Source of the DNA: Thalassotalea sp. G2M2-11 | GTDB taxonomy: Bacteria > Pseudomonadota > Gammaproteobacteria > Enterobacterales > Alteromonadaceae | Assembly: GCF_017168195.1 (NCBI RefSeq) | Contig: NZ_JADNYL010000004.1 | Span: 1 to 64,000, forward strand | DNA: 64,000 nucleotides | Reading direction: 5' to 3' | In this document: positions 35,075-46,987 of the stretch, in pieces | How positions within the stretch are numbered: the first letter of the stretch is position 1 | Layout: each line of letters begins with the position of its first letter | The notes under the pieces: model-generated | Database searches by the model: none | What the model was told of the DNA's origin: nothing | What the model saw: only the letters and a program-made list of their open reading frames with translations | Made by a program: the position numbers and the translations under genes

Positions 35075-35428
35075 ATGGTTACTAATCAATTTACTCGGGA
35101 GTCACGTTTATTGACTCCCAGTCAATTCCAAAATGTATTCAAAAAACCAATCCGATTTGGTTCAAGTCATATCACTATTTTAGTGACATCAAATACTGAT
35201 AACAATAAGCGATTAGGTCTAGCCATCGCCAAAAAGCGTGTCAAATTAGCCGTTCAACGTAACCGTATCAAACGACAAATAAGAGAAAGTTTTCGCTTAA
35301 ACCAGCATCAATTACCAAATATTGATTTGGTCGTAATGGTGAAATCTGGCACAGATACACTTGAAAATCATCAAATCAGACAGCAATTAGAAAAAATATG
35401 GCGAAAAATAATTCAGCGCCACAAATAA
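35075..35428 (+). CDS. rnpA: Ribonuclease P protein component
   Basis: Small basic protein that assists the RNase P RNA in tRNA 5' processing. The 117 residues contain the family signature [20 protein letters not shown] with the RNR motif, and [25 protein letters not shown] precedes the ATG. Its 3' end overlaps yidD by 31 bases. Confidence 0.96.
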   Translation: MVTNQFTRESRLLTPSQFQNVFKKPIRFGSSHITILVTSNTDNNKRLGLAIAKKRVKLAVQRNRIKRQIRESFRLNQHQLPNIDLVVMVKSGTDTLENHQIRQQLEKIWRKIIQRHK

Positions 35429-35646
35429 TTGCGATATCTTTAGTAAAAGCTTATCAGCGTTGGCTTAGCCCACTACTCGGCAACAATTGTCGATTTAATC
35501 CAACTTGTTCAAATTACGCAATTGAAGCAATAAATCGCTTCGGTGTGATAAAAGGTTGTTGGTTAGCAAGCAAACGTATACTAAAATGCCACCCATTAAA
35601 TGCGGGAGGTGAAGATCCCGTGCCACCACTAAAAAAAGAGAAATAA
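35398..35646 (+). CDS. yidD: Membrane protein insertion efficiency factor YidD
   Basis: An 82-residue protein with an amphipathic N-terminal helix and the conserved [17 protein letters not shown] and GGEDPVPP motifs of YidD. It supports YidC-dependent membrane insertion. The start lies inside rnpA (31-base overlap), common for this pair. yidC follows after six bases. Confidence 0.94.
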   Translation: MAKNNSAPQIIAISLVKAYQRWLSPLLGNNCRFNPTCSNYAIEAINRFGVIKGCWLASKRILKCHPLNAGGEDPVPPLKKEK

Positions 35647-35652
35647 CATATT

Positions 35653-37290
35653 ATGGAATCTCAACGCAGTTTTCTGTTCATTGCCTTAATGGTTGTCACC
35701 TTTTTATTATACCAGCAATGGCAGTTAGATAATGCGCCTGTAAAACAGGAACAAGATATTATTGCTCAAAATAGCGCAACACCATCTGCTGCGACTTCTG
35801 ACGACTTTGTTCCTGCTTCAAGCGAAGCAAATAATAAGCCTGTAGCGGCTACACCAGCTACTGCAAACCTAATTACCGTAACAACTGATGTATTAAAAAT
35901 TAAAATTAACACCCAAGGTGGCGACATTGTTGAGGCCGTTTTATTAGATTATGAAACAGAACAAGGCAGTGAAACCCCCTTTACCATCATGCAAAATGGT
36001 CAATTTACTTACATTGCACAAAGTGGTTTAACAGGCGCGCAAGGGATCGACAGAACAGTTAAAGGTCGTCCAATCTATCACACCGAAAAGCAAGATTATC
36101 AATTAGCAGGTGATAGCCCGTTAGTGATAGATTTAACTTATGTGACGGAATCGGGCTTAAGTGTTATTAAGCGCTTTACCTTTGAAAAATCAAATTATCA
36201 AGTATCACTTGATTACATTATTGATAACCAATCTTCTAGCACAGCAAGTGTCGAACTATACGCCCAGCTAAAACAATCTAGCATTGTTGATAAAGAAGCT
36301 TCTGGTTTACTACCCACTTATCGTGGTGCTGCATATTCAACTCAAGACGAGCGCTATGAAAAATATGACTTTGATGATATTGCTGATGCCAACTTAAATG
36401 TAGCAACAAAAGGTGGTTGGGTTGCCATGTTGCAACACTACTTTGTTGCTTCCTGGATCCCAGCACAAAATGAAGTGAACCAACTTTATACCAGCTATAC
36501 CCGTAATCATGAAGCCGTCATAGGATTCAAAGCACCGGCAATATTAATAGAGCCAAATCAACAAGCAACTGCATCTACTAGCTTGTATGTAGGGCCAAAG
36601 GATCAGGAAAACTTAGGCGAAATTGCTGATGGTCTAGAGCTTACCGTTGATTTTGGCTTTTTATTTATGATCAGTCAGCCACTGCACTGGTTATTACTAC
36701 AGATTCAAGCGCTCGTAGTTAACTGGGGTATTGCCATTATTATTATTACCATCATAGTAAAAGGCCTAATGTATCCGCTTACTAAAGCGCAATACTCATC
36801 AATGGCTAAAATGCGTGAATTACAGCCTAAAATGACGCAATTAAAAGAGCGTTTTGGCGATGACAGACAAAAAATGTCACAAGCAATGATGGAGCTGTAC
36901 CGTAAAGAAAAAGTTAATCCTGCGGGCGGTTGCTTACCACTGTTAATTCAAATGCCAATTTTCTTAGCGCTATACTGGGTATTTTTAGAAAGTGTCGAAT
37001 TACGCCATGCAACCTTTGGTTTATGGTTACAAGATTTATCGTCAAAAGACCCATATTACATCTTACCGATATTAATGGGGATCAGTATGTACATCATGCA
37101 AAAAATGCAGCCGATGACGATACAAGATCCGATGCAACAAAAAATCATGCAATATATGCCAGTAATGTTTACCGTATTTTTCTTCTGGTTCCCATCAGGA
37201 TTAGTATTGTACTGGTTGGTCAGTAATGTCATTTCAATTATTCAAATGAAGATAATATTCAGTGCATTAGAAAAGCAAAAAGCAAAATAA
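35653..37290 (+). CDS. yidC: Membrane protein insertase YidC
   Basis: Inserts and folds inner-membrane proteins, alone or with SecYEG; ATP synthase subunit c is a classical client, and that gene lies 8 kb away. The 545-residue protein has an N-terminal membrane helix (about 5-20), a large periplasmic beta domain (about 60-330) and five C-terminal membrane segments starting near FGFLFMISQPLHWLL, with the hydrophilic groove region and KVNPAGGCLPLLIQMPIF. Length equals the E. coli form (548). Confidence 0.97.
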   Translation: MESQRSFLFIALMVVTFLLYQQWQLDNAPVKQEQDIIAQNSATPSAATSDDFVPASSEANNKPVAATPATANLITVTTDVLKIKINTQGGDIVEAVLLDYETEQGSETPFTIMQNGQFTYIAQSGLTGAQGIDRTVKGRPIYHTEKQDYQLAGDSPLVIDLTYVTESGLSVIKRFTFEKSNYQVSLDYIIDNQSSSTASVELYAQLKQSSIVDKEASGLLPTYRGAAYSTQDERYEKYDFDDIADANLNVATKGGWVAMLQHYFVASWIPAQNEVNQLYTSYTRNHEAVIGFKAPAILIEPNQQATASTSLYVGPKDQENLGEIADGLELTVDFGFLFMISQPLHWLLLQIQALVVNWGIAIIIITIIVKGLMYPLTKAQYSSMAKMRELQPKMTQLKERFGDDRQKMSQAMMELYRKEKVNPAGGCLPLLIQMPIFLALYWVFLESVELRHATFGLWLQDLSSKDPYYILPILMGISMYIMQKMQPMTIQDPMQQKIMQYMPVMFTVFFFWFPSGLVLYWLVSNVISIIQMKIIFSALEKQKAK

Positions 37291-37308
37291 CACTGAACTA
37301 TTTGACAA

Positions 37309-37338
37309 TAAAAACGCGACTTTTAAGTCGCGTTTTTT
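37309..37338 (+). terminator. yidC terminator
   Basis: ACGCGACTT and AAGTCGCGT form a 9-bp perfect stem with a short loop, followed by six T. It lies about 20 bases after the yidC stop. Confidence 0.9.
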
Positions 37339-37482
37339 ATAAGTACATAAGATAGCTAGTAGCCAACTCAAACAATAAGATCTGCACTCTGTAGGCTGAT
37401 TCTCCTTTAGCCACTATTACCTATTTCAATCAAAGGGTTTATAATAGCCGCTTTCTTAGCCACAACATGATTTAGGTACCCG

Positions 37483-38862
37483 ATGACGACACAAGCTTTC
37501 TCTCGAAAAGAAACTATCGCAGCGCAAGCAACAGCCCCAGGCCGGGGAGGCGTAGGTATTATTCGTGTATCAGGGCCAGAAGTGGCAAATGTTGCCCAGG
37601 CAATCTTAGGGAAACTGCCAGAGTTACGTAAAGCGGAGTATTTAACCTTTAACGACTTAAATCAACAAGCGTTAGATCAAGGTATTGCTCTATATTTTAA
37701 AGGGCCTAATTCTTTTACCGGCGAAGATGTACTTGAACTTCAAGGCCATGGTGGGCCAGTGATCCTCGACATGCTATTAAAAGAGATATTATCTCTCGAT
37801 AATGTTCGCATGGCAAAACCCGGTGAATTTAGTGAACAAGCATTTATCAATGACAAATTAGATCTGACACAAGCCGAAGCGATTGCCGATCTGATCAATT
37901 CCAGTTCAGAACAAGCCGCTCGCTGTGCACTACATTCCTTACAAGGTGATTTTTCAAGACTTGTACAAGATATGGTAGAAAGCACTATACATTTACGCAT
38001 GTACGTAGAAGCAGCGATTGATTTTCCAGAAGAAGAAATCGACTTTCTTGCCGATGAAAAAATAGTCAATGATCTCAAAGCAATCATCAAACAAGTCGAG
38101 AATGTTCAACAGCAAGCACAACAAGGCAGCATAATCAGAGAAGGTATGCGGGTAGTGATTGCAGGGCGACCTAACGCAGGTAAATCAAGCTTACTAAATG
38201 CCTTAAGCGGTAAGGAGTCTGCGATAGTAACTGACATAGAAGGTACAACACGAGATGTACTTTCAGAGCAAATTCATATTGATGGAATGCCACTACATAT
38301 TATCGATACCGCGGGGTTAAGAGAAAGCGCAGATAAAGTTGAACAAATAGGCATTGAACGAGCTTGGCAAGAAATTAATCAGGCCGATCGTATTTTACTT
38401 ATGGTTGATTCAACCCATGAGCTGCATGAAGATCCTAAATCTATCTGGCCTGATTTTTTCGAGAAACTCCCAGAAAATATCGGGCTTACAGTGATCAGAA
38501 ATAAAGCAGATATATCAGGCACTCCAACAGGTATTATCGAGCAAGCAGATTTGCCTACCATTGCTTTATCGGCAAAAACGGGAAATGGCGTCTCTGCGCT
38601 CAAACAACACTTAAAAGATATTATGGGTTACCAAGGGAACATGGAAGGTGGTTTTATGGCAAGGCGTCGGCATTTAGCCGCCTTAGAACAAGCACATCAT
38701 CACTTAATAACAGGATTAGATCAATTAGAAGCTTATGTTGCAGGTGAAATACTTGCCGAAGAATTACGCTTATGCCAACAAGCTCTTAATCAAATCACAG
38801 GTGAATTTACTAATGATGACTTATTAGGACAAATATTTTCATCTTTCTGTATAGGTAAATAG
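37483..38862 (+). CDS. mnmE: tRNA modification GTPase MnmE
   Basis: Works with MnmG to place the 5-carboxymethylaminomethyl group on wobble uridine 34. The 459 residues include an N-terminal folate-binding domain ([32 protein letters not shown]), a helical domain, the inserted G domain with [16 protein letters not shown] and [15 protein letters not shown] and NKAD, and the C-terminal CIGK containing the essential cysteine. mnmG is encoded about 1 kb further on, across oriC. Confidence 0.97.
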   Translation: MTTQAFSRKETIAAQATAPGRGGVGIIRVSGPEVANVAQAILGKLPELRKAEYLTFNDLNQQALDQGIALYFKGPNSFTGEDVLELQGHGGPVILDMLLKEILSLDNVRMAKPGEFSEQAFINDKLDLTQAEAIADLINSSSEQAARCALHSLQGDFSRLVQDMVESTIHLRMYVEAAIDFPEEEIDFLADEKIVNDLKAIIKQVENVQQQAQQGSIIREGMRVVIAGRPNAGKSSLLNALSGKESAIVTDIEGTTRDVLSEQIHIDGMPLHIIDTAGLRESADKVEQIGIERAWQEINQADRILLMVDSTHELHEDPKSIWPDFFEKLPENIGLTVIRNKADISGTPTGIIEQADLPTIALSAKTGNGVSALKQHLKDIMGYQGNMEGGFMARRRHLAALEQAHHHLITGLDQLEAYVAGEILAEELRLCQQALNQITGEFTNDDLLGQIFSSFCIGK

Positions 38863-38887
38863 CTTTACTACACTTTTCAGCCAGAAC

Positions 38888-38933
38888 AACACGCTAACAA
38901 TACTGAGCTAAAAGCAATCGTTAGCGTGTTTTC
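38888..38933 (+). terminator. mnmE terminator
   Basis: AACACGCTAAC (38888-38898) pairs perfectly with GTTAGCGTGTT (38920-38930) around a 21-base loop; four T follow. It lies 26 bases past the mnmE stop. Confidence 0.75.
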
Positions 38934-39055
38934 ACATAAAAATGTGACCTACCTCATCTTTTATAGAAGAGAAAAGATAGCAACAACATACCAGCTAATT
39001 ATAATGAGGCTATCACCACTCGAAATTACATTATTTACAATTAAGGATCCTCATA

Positions 39056-39499
39056 ATGGCAAGTATTCAGATCATTGTCGGTAGCATGTTAGGTGGCACA
39101 GAATATGTTGCCGAAGCATGTGAAGAAACATTAACAGCATTGGGTCATCAAACAGCGCTGCATTTACAACCTAATTTTGATGATATTCCACACGAAAGCC
39201 AAACTTGGTTGATCTGTACATCGACACATGGCGCAGGCGACTACCCAGACAATATTCTACCTTTCATCAAACAACTCACAACAAGCAAGCATGATCTATC
39301 ATCGATACGATTTGCAGTGATCGGCATAGGAGATTCAAGTTATGATACCTACTGCCAAGCAGCAAAAAACATAGATAAATTATTAAAATCAAAAGGTTGT
39401 GTAGAATTATTAAATTTAAAAACCTTAGATATGCAACAAGATATAGATCCTGAGGAAGAATCTCAGGCGTGGATCTTAGCAAATAAAGATCTTTTATAA
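39056..39499 (+). CDS. mioC: Flavodoxin-like protein MioC
   Basis: A 147-residue FMN-binding flavodoxin; the phosphate loop SMLGGTEYVAEA follows the first strand and TSTHGAGDYPDN and GIGDSSYDTYC form the isoalloxazine-binding loops. E. coli MioC takes part in biotin synthesis in vitro and its transcription runs into oriC. The same arrangement is present here: mioC reads directly into the origin. AAGGATCC lies before the ATG and contains a GATC. Confidence 0.93.
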   Translation: MASIQIIVGSMLGGTEYVAEACEETLTALGHQTALHLQPNFDDIPHESQTWLICTSTHGAGDYPDNILPFIKQLTTSKHDLSSIRFAVIGIGDSSYDTYCQAAKNIDKLLKSKGCVELLNLKTLDMQQDIDPEEESQAWILANKDLL

Positions 39500-39905
39500 A
39501 CGGTTACTAATAAGTTATTCACATTAATAACAGAAATAACTTTCAAATGTGGATAAAAATAAAAAAAGCTATTAATTAACCTTTATTTTCCAGTTTATAA
39601 ATAATTCAAAACTTAGCCCTGTGGATAAAACAAGCTTTTGATCAAAGCTTTTTCCTGCTTTGATCAAGGTTTGATCACATAGAAAGGTTAGCCATAAGTG
39701 ATTGTTTTAAATTAAAGAAAATCGCTTATCCACAAAGATCCTTTTTACTAGTAGTAAGTAATAATAAGATCTTTAAATAGATCTTATATATTATTAAGTG
39801 ATCGTCATGCGATCTTTTTTCTTAATTTGATCATTCCCCTTGATGCTAAAAAAAGTTAAAATACGTGCCCTTTTATTTTTAAATGATTTTCAAGGCTAAA
39901 TTTTT
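39500..39905. other. oriC: Chromosomal replication origin oriC
   Basis: Non-coding 406-bp interval between mioC and mnmG. It has three perfect DnaA boxes at 39548-39556, 39620-39628 (both minus orientation, TGTGGATAA) and 39726-39734 (TTATCCACA), plus a one-mismatch TTATTCACA at 39515-39523. GATC occurs nine times between 39640 and 39832, far above chance, as expected for SeqA/Dam control. Reading from mnmG, 13-mers GATCACTTAATAA, GATCTATTTAAAG and GATCTTATTATTA precede the box at 39726, closely resembling the E. coli unwinding element. Position between mioC and mnmG is also that of E. coli. Confidence 0.95.
39759..39832. repeat. oriC duplex unwinding element (13-mer repeats)
   Basis: An AT-rich stretch with five GATC sites at 39768, 39780, 39800, 39811 and 39829. 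Minus-strand 13-mers start at 39803, 39783 and 39771, and a plus-strand GATCTTTTTTCTT at 39811 also fits the GATCTNTTNTTTT consensus. The nearest DnaA box is 24 bp away. Confidence 0.8.
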
Positions 39906-41795
39906 ATGTGGTATCAAAGCTCATATGATGTAATTGTTGTTGGTGGTGGTCATGCAGGTACTGAAGCTGCATTAGCCTCAGCACGTATGGGCTGTAATAC
40001 ATTATTATTGACCCATAATATTGATACTTTAGGTCAAATGTCATGTAATCCTGCCATCGGTGGAATTGGTAAAGGTCACTTAGTTAAAGAAATTGATGCA
40101 CTTGGTGGTTTAATGGCAACAGCGATTGATCACGCTGCGATCCAATTTAGAACGTTAAACGCCAGTAAAGGCCCTGCGGTAAGAGCAACTCGAGCCCAAG
40201 CAGATAGAGTTCTGTACCGTTCTTTTGTGAGGAATTATCTTGAAAATCAACAAAATCTCACTATTTTTCAACAACCTTGTGATGATCTAATTTTAGAAAA
40301 CGATCAAGTCGTTGGTGTTTCAACGCAAATGGGGCTTAAATTTAAAGCTAAATCCGTTGTCCTTACCGTTGGTACCTTCTTAGCTGGTCAGATCCATATT
40401 GGCTTGAATAATTATCAAGGTGGCCGTGCAGGAGATCCAGCTAGTACCAACTTAGCAAATAAATTACGTGATATGCCATTTAGAATGGATCGCCTAAAAA
40501 CAGGTACTCCACCGCGTTTAGATGCTCGTACGCTTGATTTTTCAGTAATGGAAGAGCAGCCAGGTGATGATCCTCGTCCAGTCTTTTCGTTTATGGGATC
40601 GTTAGATGATCACCCTAAGCAAATTTCATGTTATATCACTCATACCAATGAACAAACACATGAGATTATACGAAACGGATTAGATCGTTCGCCAATGTAT
40701 ACAGGCGTTATTGATGGTGTTGGTCCGAGATATTGCCCGTCAATTGAAGATAAGATCACCCGTTTTGCGGATAAAAATTCTCATCAAATTTTTGTTGAAC
40801 CTGAAGGGTTAACTACCCATGAAGTTTACCCTAACGGTATTTCAACAAGTTTGCCTTTTGATGTACAAATGGATTTAGTTCGATCAATTAAAGGCTTTGA
40901 AAATGCACATATAACCCGACCAGGCTATGCGATTGAATATGACTATTTTGATCCACGAGATTTAAAACAAACCTTAGAAAGTAAATTTATTAGTAATTTA
41001 TACTTTGCTGGTCAAATTAATGGGACTACCGGCTATGAAGAAGCTGGTGCGCAAGGTCTTATTGCGGCGACAAATGCAGCCGCCAAGGTACAAGGCAAAG
41101 AACAACTTGTTTTAGGACGCGACCAAGCATACATGGGGGTGTTAATCGATGATTTAGCCACCTTAGGAACAAAAGAACCGTATCGTATGTTCACTTCGCG
41201 TGCTGAATATCGCTTATTATTGAGAGAAGATAATGCCGATATTCGCCTAACAGAACATGGCTATCGATTGGGGCTGGTTGATGAAAACCGTTGGCGTAGA
41301 TTCAATGAAAAAATGGAAAATATTGAGTTAGAACGTCAACGATTAAAATCGGTATGGATCCAAAAAGATCACCAAGCCGTTGAACAAGTTAATCAATTAT
41401 TAAAAACGCCGATTAGCCGAGAAAACAGCCTAGAAGACTTAGTTCGTCGTCCAGAAGTTCGTTATAACGACTTAATGAAAATTGAGGGACTAGGTGCTGA
41501 ATTAGCGGATAAACAAGCTACTGAGCAAGTCGAAATTCAAATTAAATATGCCGGCTATATTGAACGTCAACTTGATGATATTGCAAAGAAAAAACGTCAT
41601 GAAGATACGCTGATCCCAACTTCGTTTGATTATGGACAAATTTCTGGATTATCGAATGAAGTGGTAGCAAAATTAACAGATGCTAAGCCCGAAACTATTG
41701 GTAAAGCGTCTCGTATTTCAGGCATAACACCCGCTGCAATCTCATTACTCTTAGTGTATTTGAAAAAGCATGGGTTGCTTAGAAAATCAGCATAA
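39906..41795 (+). CDS. mnmG: tRNA uridine 34 modification enzyme MnmG (GidA)
   Basis: FAD-dependent partner of MnmE in cmnm5U34 synthesis. The 629 residues start with the dinucleotide-binding [17 protein letters not shown], include [22 protein letters not shown] and [17 protein letters not shown], and end in the helical MnmE-binding domain ([18 protein letters not shown]-like). Length equals E. coli MnmG (629). It is the first gene to the right of oriC, followed by rsmG after 29 bases. Confidence 0.98.
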   Translation: MWYQSSYDVIVVGGGHAGTEAALASARMGCNTLLLTHNIDTLGQMSCNPAIGGIGKGHLVKEIDALGGLMATAIDHAAIQFRTLNASKGPAVRATRAQADRVLYRSFVRNYLENQQNLTIFQQPCDDLILENDQVVGVSTQMGLKFKAKSVVLTVGTFLAGQIHIGLNNYQGGRAGDPASTNLANKLRDMPFRMDRLKTGTPPRLDARTLDFSVMEEQPGDDPRPVFSFMGSLDDHPKQISCYITHTNEQTHEIIRNGLDRSPMYTGVIDGVGPRYCPSIEDKITRFADKNSHQIFVEPEGLTTHEVYPNGISTSLPFDVQMDLVRSIKGFENAHITRPGYAIEYDYFDPRDLKQTLESKFISNLYFAGQINGTTGYEEAGAQGLIAATNAAAKVQGKEQLVLGRDQAYMGVLIDDLATLGTKEPYRMFTSRAEYRLLLREDNADIRLTEHGYRLGLVDENRWRRFNEKMENIELERQRLKSVWIQKDHQAVEQVNQLLKTPISRENSLEDLVRRPEVRYNDLMKIEGLGAELADKQATEQVEIQIKYAGYIERQLDDIAKKKRHEDTLIPTSFDYGQISGLSNEVVAKLTDAKPETIGKASRISGITPAAISLLLVYLKKHGLLRKSA

Positions 41796-41824
41796 ATAAC
41801 AATAATTAAGTAGGCTTATCATTA

Positions 41825-42451
41825 ATGTCATTACATAATGAACTGGTTAAGTTGGTTGCCCAAACAGATCTCAGCTTGGATGAAGACCAAATTGCCCTTT
41901 TAATTCAATATGTTGAATTATTAAATAAATGGAATAAAGCATATAATCTAACATCGGTTAGAAACCCGAGTGAGATGTTAGTCAAGCATATCATGGACAG
42001 TTTAATGGTAGGGCCATCACTTATAGGTCAATCATTTATTGATGTAGGAACAGGGCCCGGTTTGCCAGGGATCCCTTTAGCGATACTTTATCCAGAGAAG
42101 CAATTCGTTTTGTTAGATAGCTTAGGAAAACGCATTACCTTTTTAAGACAGGTTGTATTTCAATTAAAACTTGATAATGTAACTCCTCTACTTTCTCGAG
42201 TAGAAGCTTATCAACCTGAAAAATTATTTGATGGTGTGCTAAGCCGTGCTTTTGCATCATTAGAAGATATGATCACTTGGTGTTCACACCTGATCCCAAA
42301 TGAGCACGGACGTTTTTTTGCATTAAAGGGGCAATACCCTGAACAAGAATTACAACAGTTGCCACAAGGCATAACATTAGAAAATAGCGTTCAAATAACT
42401 GTTCCTGAATTAATTGGTGAACGTCATTTGATTGAACTAAAAAAAGTTTAA
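41825..42451 (+). CDS. rsmG: 16S rRNA m7G527 methyltransferase
   Basis: Methylates N7 of G527 in 16S rRNA. The 208-residue protein has the RsmG signature [21 protein letters not shown] followed by SAM-binding [15 protein letters not shown] and [10 protein letters not shown]. Length matches E. coli (207). Conserved mnmG-rsmG-parA order. Confidence 0.97.
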   Translation: MSLHNELVKLVAQTDLSLDEDQIALLIQYVELLNKWNKAYNLTSVRNPSEMLVKHIMDSLMVGPSLIGQSFIDVGTGPGLPGIPLAILYPEKQFVLLDSLGKRITFLRQVVFQLKLDNVTPLLSRVEAYQPEKLFDGVLSRAFASLEDMITWCSHLIPNEHGRFFALKGQYPEQELQQLPQGITLENSVQITVPELIGERHLIELKKV

Positions 42452-42477
42452 CAAGAATAAATTCGTTTGAGGTTCTA

Positions 42478-43278
42478 GTGGGAAAAATAATTGCAGTTGC
42501 TAATCAAAAAGGTGGGGTTGGAAAAACCACCACTGCGGTCAATTTAGCTGCATCTTTGGCAGCAACCAAGCGTAAAGTGTTATTGATTGATCTTGATCCT
42601 CAAGGTAACGCCACTATGGGCAGTGGTATCGATAAATATGAAGTACCTGCAACTTGCTATGAATTATTGATCGATGAATTACCATTTGAACAGGTAGTGT
42701 GTAAAGAAACCGCGGGAATTTATGACTTAATTGCTGCCAATACTGATGTAACCGCTGCTGAAATTAAATTAATGGAAGTGTTTGCTCGTGAACAACGCTT
42801 AAAAAATTCGTTAGCACCGGTAAAAAGTCACTATGACTTTATTATTATTGATTGCCCTCCTTCATTGAACATGTTGACCGTAAACGCGATGACCGCCGCT
42901 GATTCAGTATTAGTTCCTATGCAATGTGAGTATTATGCCTTAGAAGGCTTAACAGCATTAATGGATACCATTTCGCAGTTAACTTCTGTCGTCAACGGTA
43001 ACTTACACATTGAAGGTATTTTACGGACTATGTATGATCCGCGTAATCGATTAGCAAATGATGTATCGGAACAACTGAAACGTCATTTTGGTGATAAAGT
43101 CTATCGTACGGTTATTCCTCGTAATGTCAGGTTGGCAGAGGCACCAAGTTTTGGTGCTCCGGCGATGTATTATGATAAATCATCGACGGGTGCAAAAGCG
43201 TATCTGGCTCTTGCTGGGGAAATACTCCGCAAAGCAGAGCAAGAAAAAACTGCAAATCAGCAAGTTACTACCGAATAA
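42478..43278 (+). CDS. parA: Chromosome partitioning ATPase ParA
   Basis: Walker-type ATPase that moves ParB-parS complexes apart after origin duplication. The 266-residue protein begins at GTG with GAGG upstream and carries the deviant Walker A KGGVGKTTTAVNLAA (10-24), DLDPQGNATMGSG and DCPPSLNMLTVNAM (Walker B). It is the short chromosomal type without an N-terminal regulatory domain. parB follows after 21 bases. Confidence 0.96.
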   Translation: MGKIIAVANQKGGVGKTTTAVNLAASLAATKRKVLLIDLDPQGNATMGSGIDKYEVPATCYELLIDELPFEQVVCKETAGIYDLIAANTDVTAAEIKLMEVFAREQRLKNSLAPVKSHYDFIIIDCPPSLNMLTVNAMTAADSVLVPMQCEYYALEGLTALMDTISQLTSVVNGNLHIEGILRTMYDPRNRLANDVSEQLKRHFGDKVYRTVIPRNVRLAEAPSFGAPAMYYDKSSTGAKAYLALAGEILRKAEQEKTANQQVTTE

Positions 43279-43299
43279 AAAAATTCAGCAAGGAAATTT

Positions 43300-44202
43300 A
43301 TGAGTCCGTCAAAACGTAGAGGCCTAGGTCGTGGATTAGATGCATTACTAACTAATGCACCACGCAAGCAGCAAGATAATGAACAAGCGTCTATTGAACA
43401 GACGGAAACGAATAATCCAAATACAAGCGAATTACAAAAATTACCGATTGAACAGTTACAACCGGGTAAGTATCAGCCGCGAAAAGATATGTCTCCTGAT
43501 GCGCTTGATGAATTATGTAATTCGATTAAATCTCAAGGGATTATCCAGCCGATCGTTGTGCGCCCACTTGCGAAAGATAGCTATGAAATCATTGCCGGTG
43601 AACGTCGTTGGCGAGCTGCCCAATTAGCCAATATTGATATGGTACCTTGCTTAATTAAAGACGTACCAGATGAAGCAGCTGTCGCCATGGCGTTGATTGA
43701 AAATATTCAACGGGAAGATCTTAATGCCATGGAAGAAGCCGTTGCTTTAGAGCGATTGTTAACCGAGTTTGAATTAACACATCAAGAAGTCGCTGATGCT
43801 GTAGGTAAATCACGGACAACAGTTACGAACTTATTGCGTTTAAATAACTTAAATGAAGAAGTAAAAACTTTGTTAGAGCATGGTGATATTGAAATGGGTC
43901 ATGCCCGTGCTTTATTAGCGTTACAAAATGATGTGCAAACCAACACTGCTCGTACTGTAGTTGCTAAAGAGTTAACGGTCAGAGAAACCGAAGCATTTAT
44001 TAAAAAAATGCAAGAGCCGGCAAAAGAAGTAGCGGCAAAAGTTAAAGATCCTGACACCCAATCGTTAGAACAAAACTTATCTGAAAAGCTCGGTTCACAA
44101 GTCACCATTAACCATAATAAAAAAGGCAAAGGTAAATTGGTCATTTCTTACAGCAACCTTGATGAACTTGATGGCATTGTTGCTCGTTTTGGATCTTTTT
44201 AA
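43300..44202 (+). CDS. parB: Chromosome partitioning protein ParB
   Basis: CTP-dependent DNA clamp binding parS. The 300 residues start SPSKRRGLGRGLDALL, followed by the ParB/Srx domain with QPGKYQPRKDM, IIAGERRWRAAQLA (CTP-binding GERRWRA motif) and ENIQREDLNAMEEA, a helix-turn-helix (VADAVGKSRTTVTNLLRL) and a C-terminal dimerisation region. Two perfect parS sites are inside recF, about 12 kb away. A small terminator follows. Confidence 0.96.
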   Translation: MSPSKRRGLGRGLDALLTNAPRKQQDNEQASIEQTETNNPNTSELQKLPIEQLQPGKYQPRKDMSPDALDELCNSIKSQGIIQPIVVRPLAKDSYEIIAGERRWRAAQLANIDMVPCLIKDVPDEAAVAMALIENIQREDLNAMEEAVALERLLTEFELTHQEVADAVGKSRTTVTNLLRLNNLNEEVKTLLEHGDIEMGHARALLALQNDVQTNTARTVVAKELTVRETEAFIKKMQEPAKEVAAKVKDPDTQSLEQNLSEKLGSQVTINHNKKGKGKLVISYSNLDELDGIVARFGSF

Positions 44203-44250
44203 ATATTCATATCAGTGATATTAAAAATTACACGTTAATCGCACATATTG

Positions 44251-44273
44251 AGGGCATCTAATGCCCTATTTTG
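44251..44273 (+). terminator. Probable parB terminator
   Basis: AGGGCAT (44251-44257) and ATGCCCT (44261-44267) form a 7-bp perfect stem with a three-base loop, followed by ATTTTGTTG. It separates parAB from the ATP synthase operon. Confidence 0.65.
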
Positions 44274-44301
44274 TTGCATTCACGGTGTAATTAAGTATAC
44301 T
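44274..44301 (+). promoter_or_regulatory. Candidate atp operon promoter
   Basis: TTGCAT (44274-44279), 16 bp and TATACT (44296-44301) form a possible sigma70 promoter just past the parB terminator, about 79 bases before the atpI start. The -10 is good, the -35 weak. Confidence 0.45.
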
Positions 44302-44379
44302 TGCGTCGACTTTTTAAAGTTCCTTGTTTGCGCTTTAAAAAAGTATGAGTTTTACGAAAGATTTCGTTTGGAGAGTCAA

Positions 44380-45912
<1,533 letters not shown>

Positions 45913-45955
45913 GAACCTGATTTTTATTTACGAACATTGATAGGAGGTACGTACA

Positions 45956-46426
45956 ATGGATATTAATGCCACGTTAATTGGTCAATTAGTTGCTTTTGTC
46001 GTATTTGTAATTTTTTGTATGAAGTTTGTATGGCCTCCAATTGTGGGTGCCATTGAAACACGTCAGAAAACAATTGCTGACGGGTTAGCTGCTTCAGACC
46101 GTGCTGCTAAAGATCTTGAGCTTGCTCAAGAGAAAGCCACGGCGCAACTAAAAGAAGCTAAAGCGCAAGCAGCAGAAATTGTTGAAGCTGCTAAAAAGCG
46201 TGAAGCACAAATTGTTGAAGAAGCTGCAGAAAAAGCACAAGCAGAGAAAGAGAAAATCTTAGCTGCTGGTCATGCAGAAATTGAGACTGAACGTAACCAA
46301 GCGAAAGAAGAATTACGCCAACAAGTGGCGGTTCTTGCAGTAGCTGGTGCTGAGAAAATTCTCGAGCGTTCAATTGATGCCGCTGCGCACAGCGACATCT
46401 TAGATAAACTTGTAGCTGAACTTTAA
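45956..46426 (+). CDS. atpF: ATP synthase Fo subunit b
   Basis: Peripheral stalk subunit of 156 residues, the same as E. coli. One N-terminal membrane helix (about 5-25, [19 protein letters not shown]) is followed by a long alanine- and glutamate-rich helix (about 35-140) that dimerises as a coiled coil. A consensus AGGAGG lies before the ATG. Confidence 0.97.
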   Translation: MDINATLIGQLVAFVVFVIFCMKFVWPPIVGAIETRQKTIADGLAASDRAAKDLELAQEKATAQLKEAKAQAAEIVEAAKKREAQIVEEAAEKAQAEKEKILAAGHAEIETERNQAKEELRQQVAVLAVAGAEKILERSIDAAAHSDILDKLVAEL

Positions 46427-46440
46427 GAGGGTAAAGAGCT

Positions 46441-46974
46441 ATGTCTGAATTGACAACTGTCGCTCGTCCCTATGCTAAAGCAGCGTTTGATTTTGCTGTT
46501 GAAGCTGATGCAGTAGACAACTGGTTAACTATGCTAGTGTTTGCCGCAGAAGTTTCTCAAAACGAAACTATGGTGAACTACCTTTCGGGTGGCGCATCGG
46601 TTGAACAAGCAACGGATCTATTCCTAAAAGTTTGTGAAGACCAGCTCGACAGTAAAGGCCAGAACTTAATCAAAGTAATGGCTGAAAATCATCGTTTGTT
46701 GGTGCTACCACAGGTACTGGAACAATTCAGTGAATTAAAAGCTGAATATGAGAAAGAAATCTCTGTGGATGTTACATCTGCTGTGAAATTAAAAGCAGCA
46801 CAACAAAAAGTAATAAGCGCCGCGCTTGAAAAGCGTTTGGCTAGAAAAGTAAAGCTCAATTGTGTTGTAGACGCAAACGTCGTTTCCGGCTTGTTAATCA
46901 AAGCTGGTGACATGGTAATAGATGGTTCAATACGAGGTAAATTGGACCGCTTAGCAACAACAATACAATCTTAA
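46441..46974 (+). CDS. atpH: ATP synthase F1 subunit delta
   Basis: The 177-residue subunit joins F1 to the b-subunit stalk. It has the N-terminal helical bundle beginning [17 protein letters not shown] and the C-terminal conserved pattern [26 protein letters not shown]. The length equals the E. coli subunit. It lies 14 bases after atpF. Confidence 0.97.
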   Translation: MSELTTVARPYAKAAFDFAVEADAVDNWLTMLVFAAEVSQNETMVNYLSGGASVEQATDLFLKVCEDQLDSKGQNLIKVMAENHRLLVLPQVLEQFSELKAEYEKEISVDVTSAVKLKAAQQKVISAALEKRLARKVKLNCVVDANVVSGLLIKAGDMVIDGSIRGKLDRLATTIQS

Positions 46975-46987
46975 CGGGGAATAGAGC

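Noticed and set aside
44248-44379. 44-residue N-terminal extension of AtpI
   Set aside because: It would start within the parB terminator hairpin and cover the likely promoter; the GTG with GGAG matches AtpI length.
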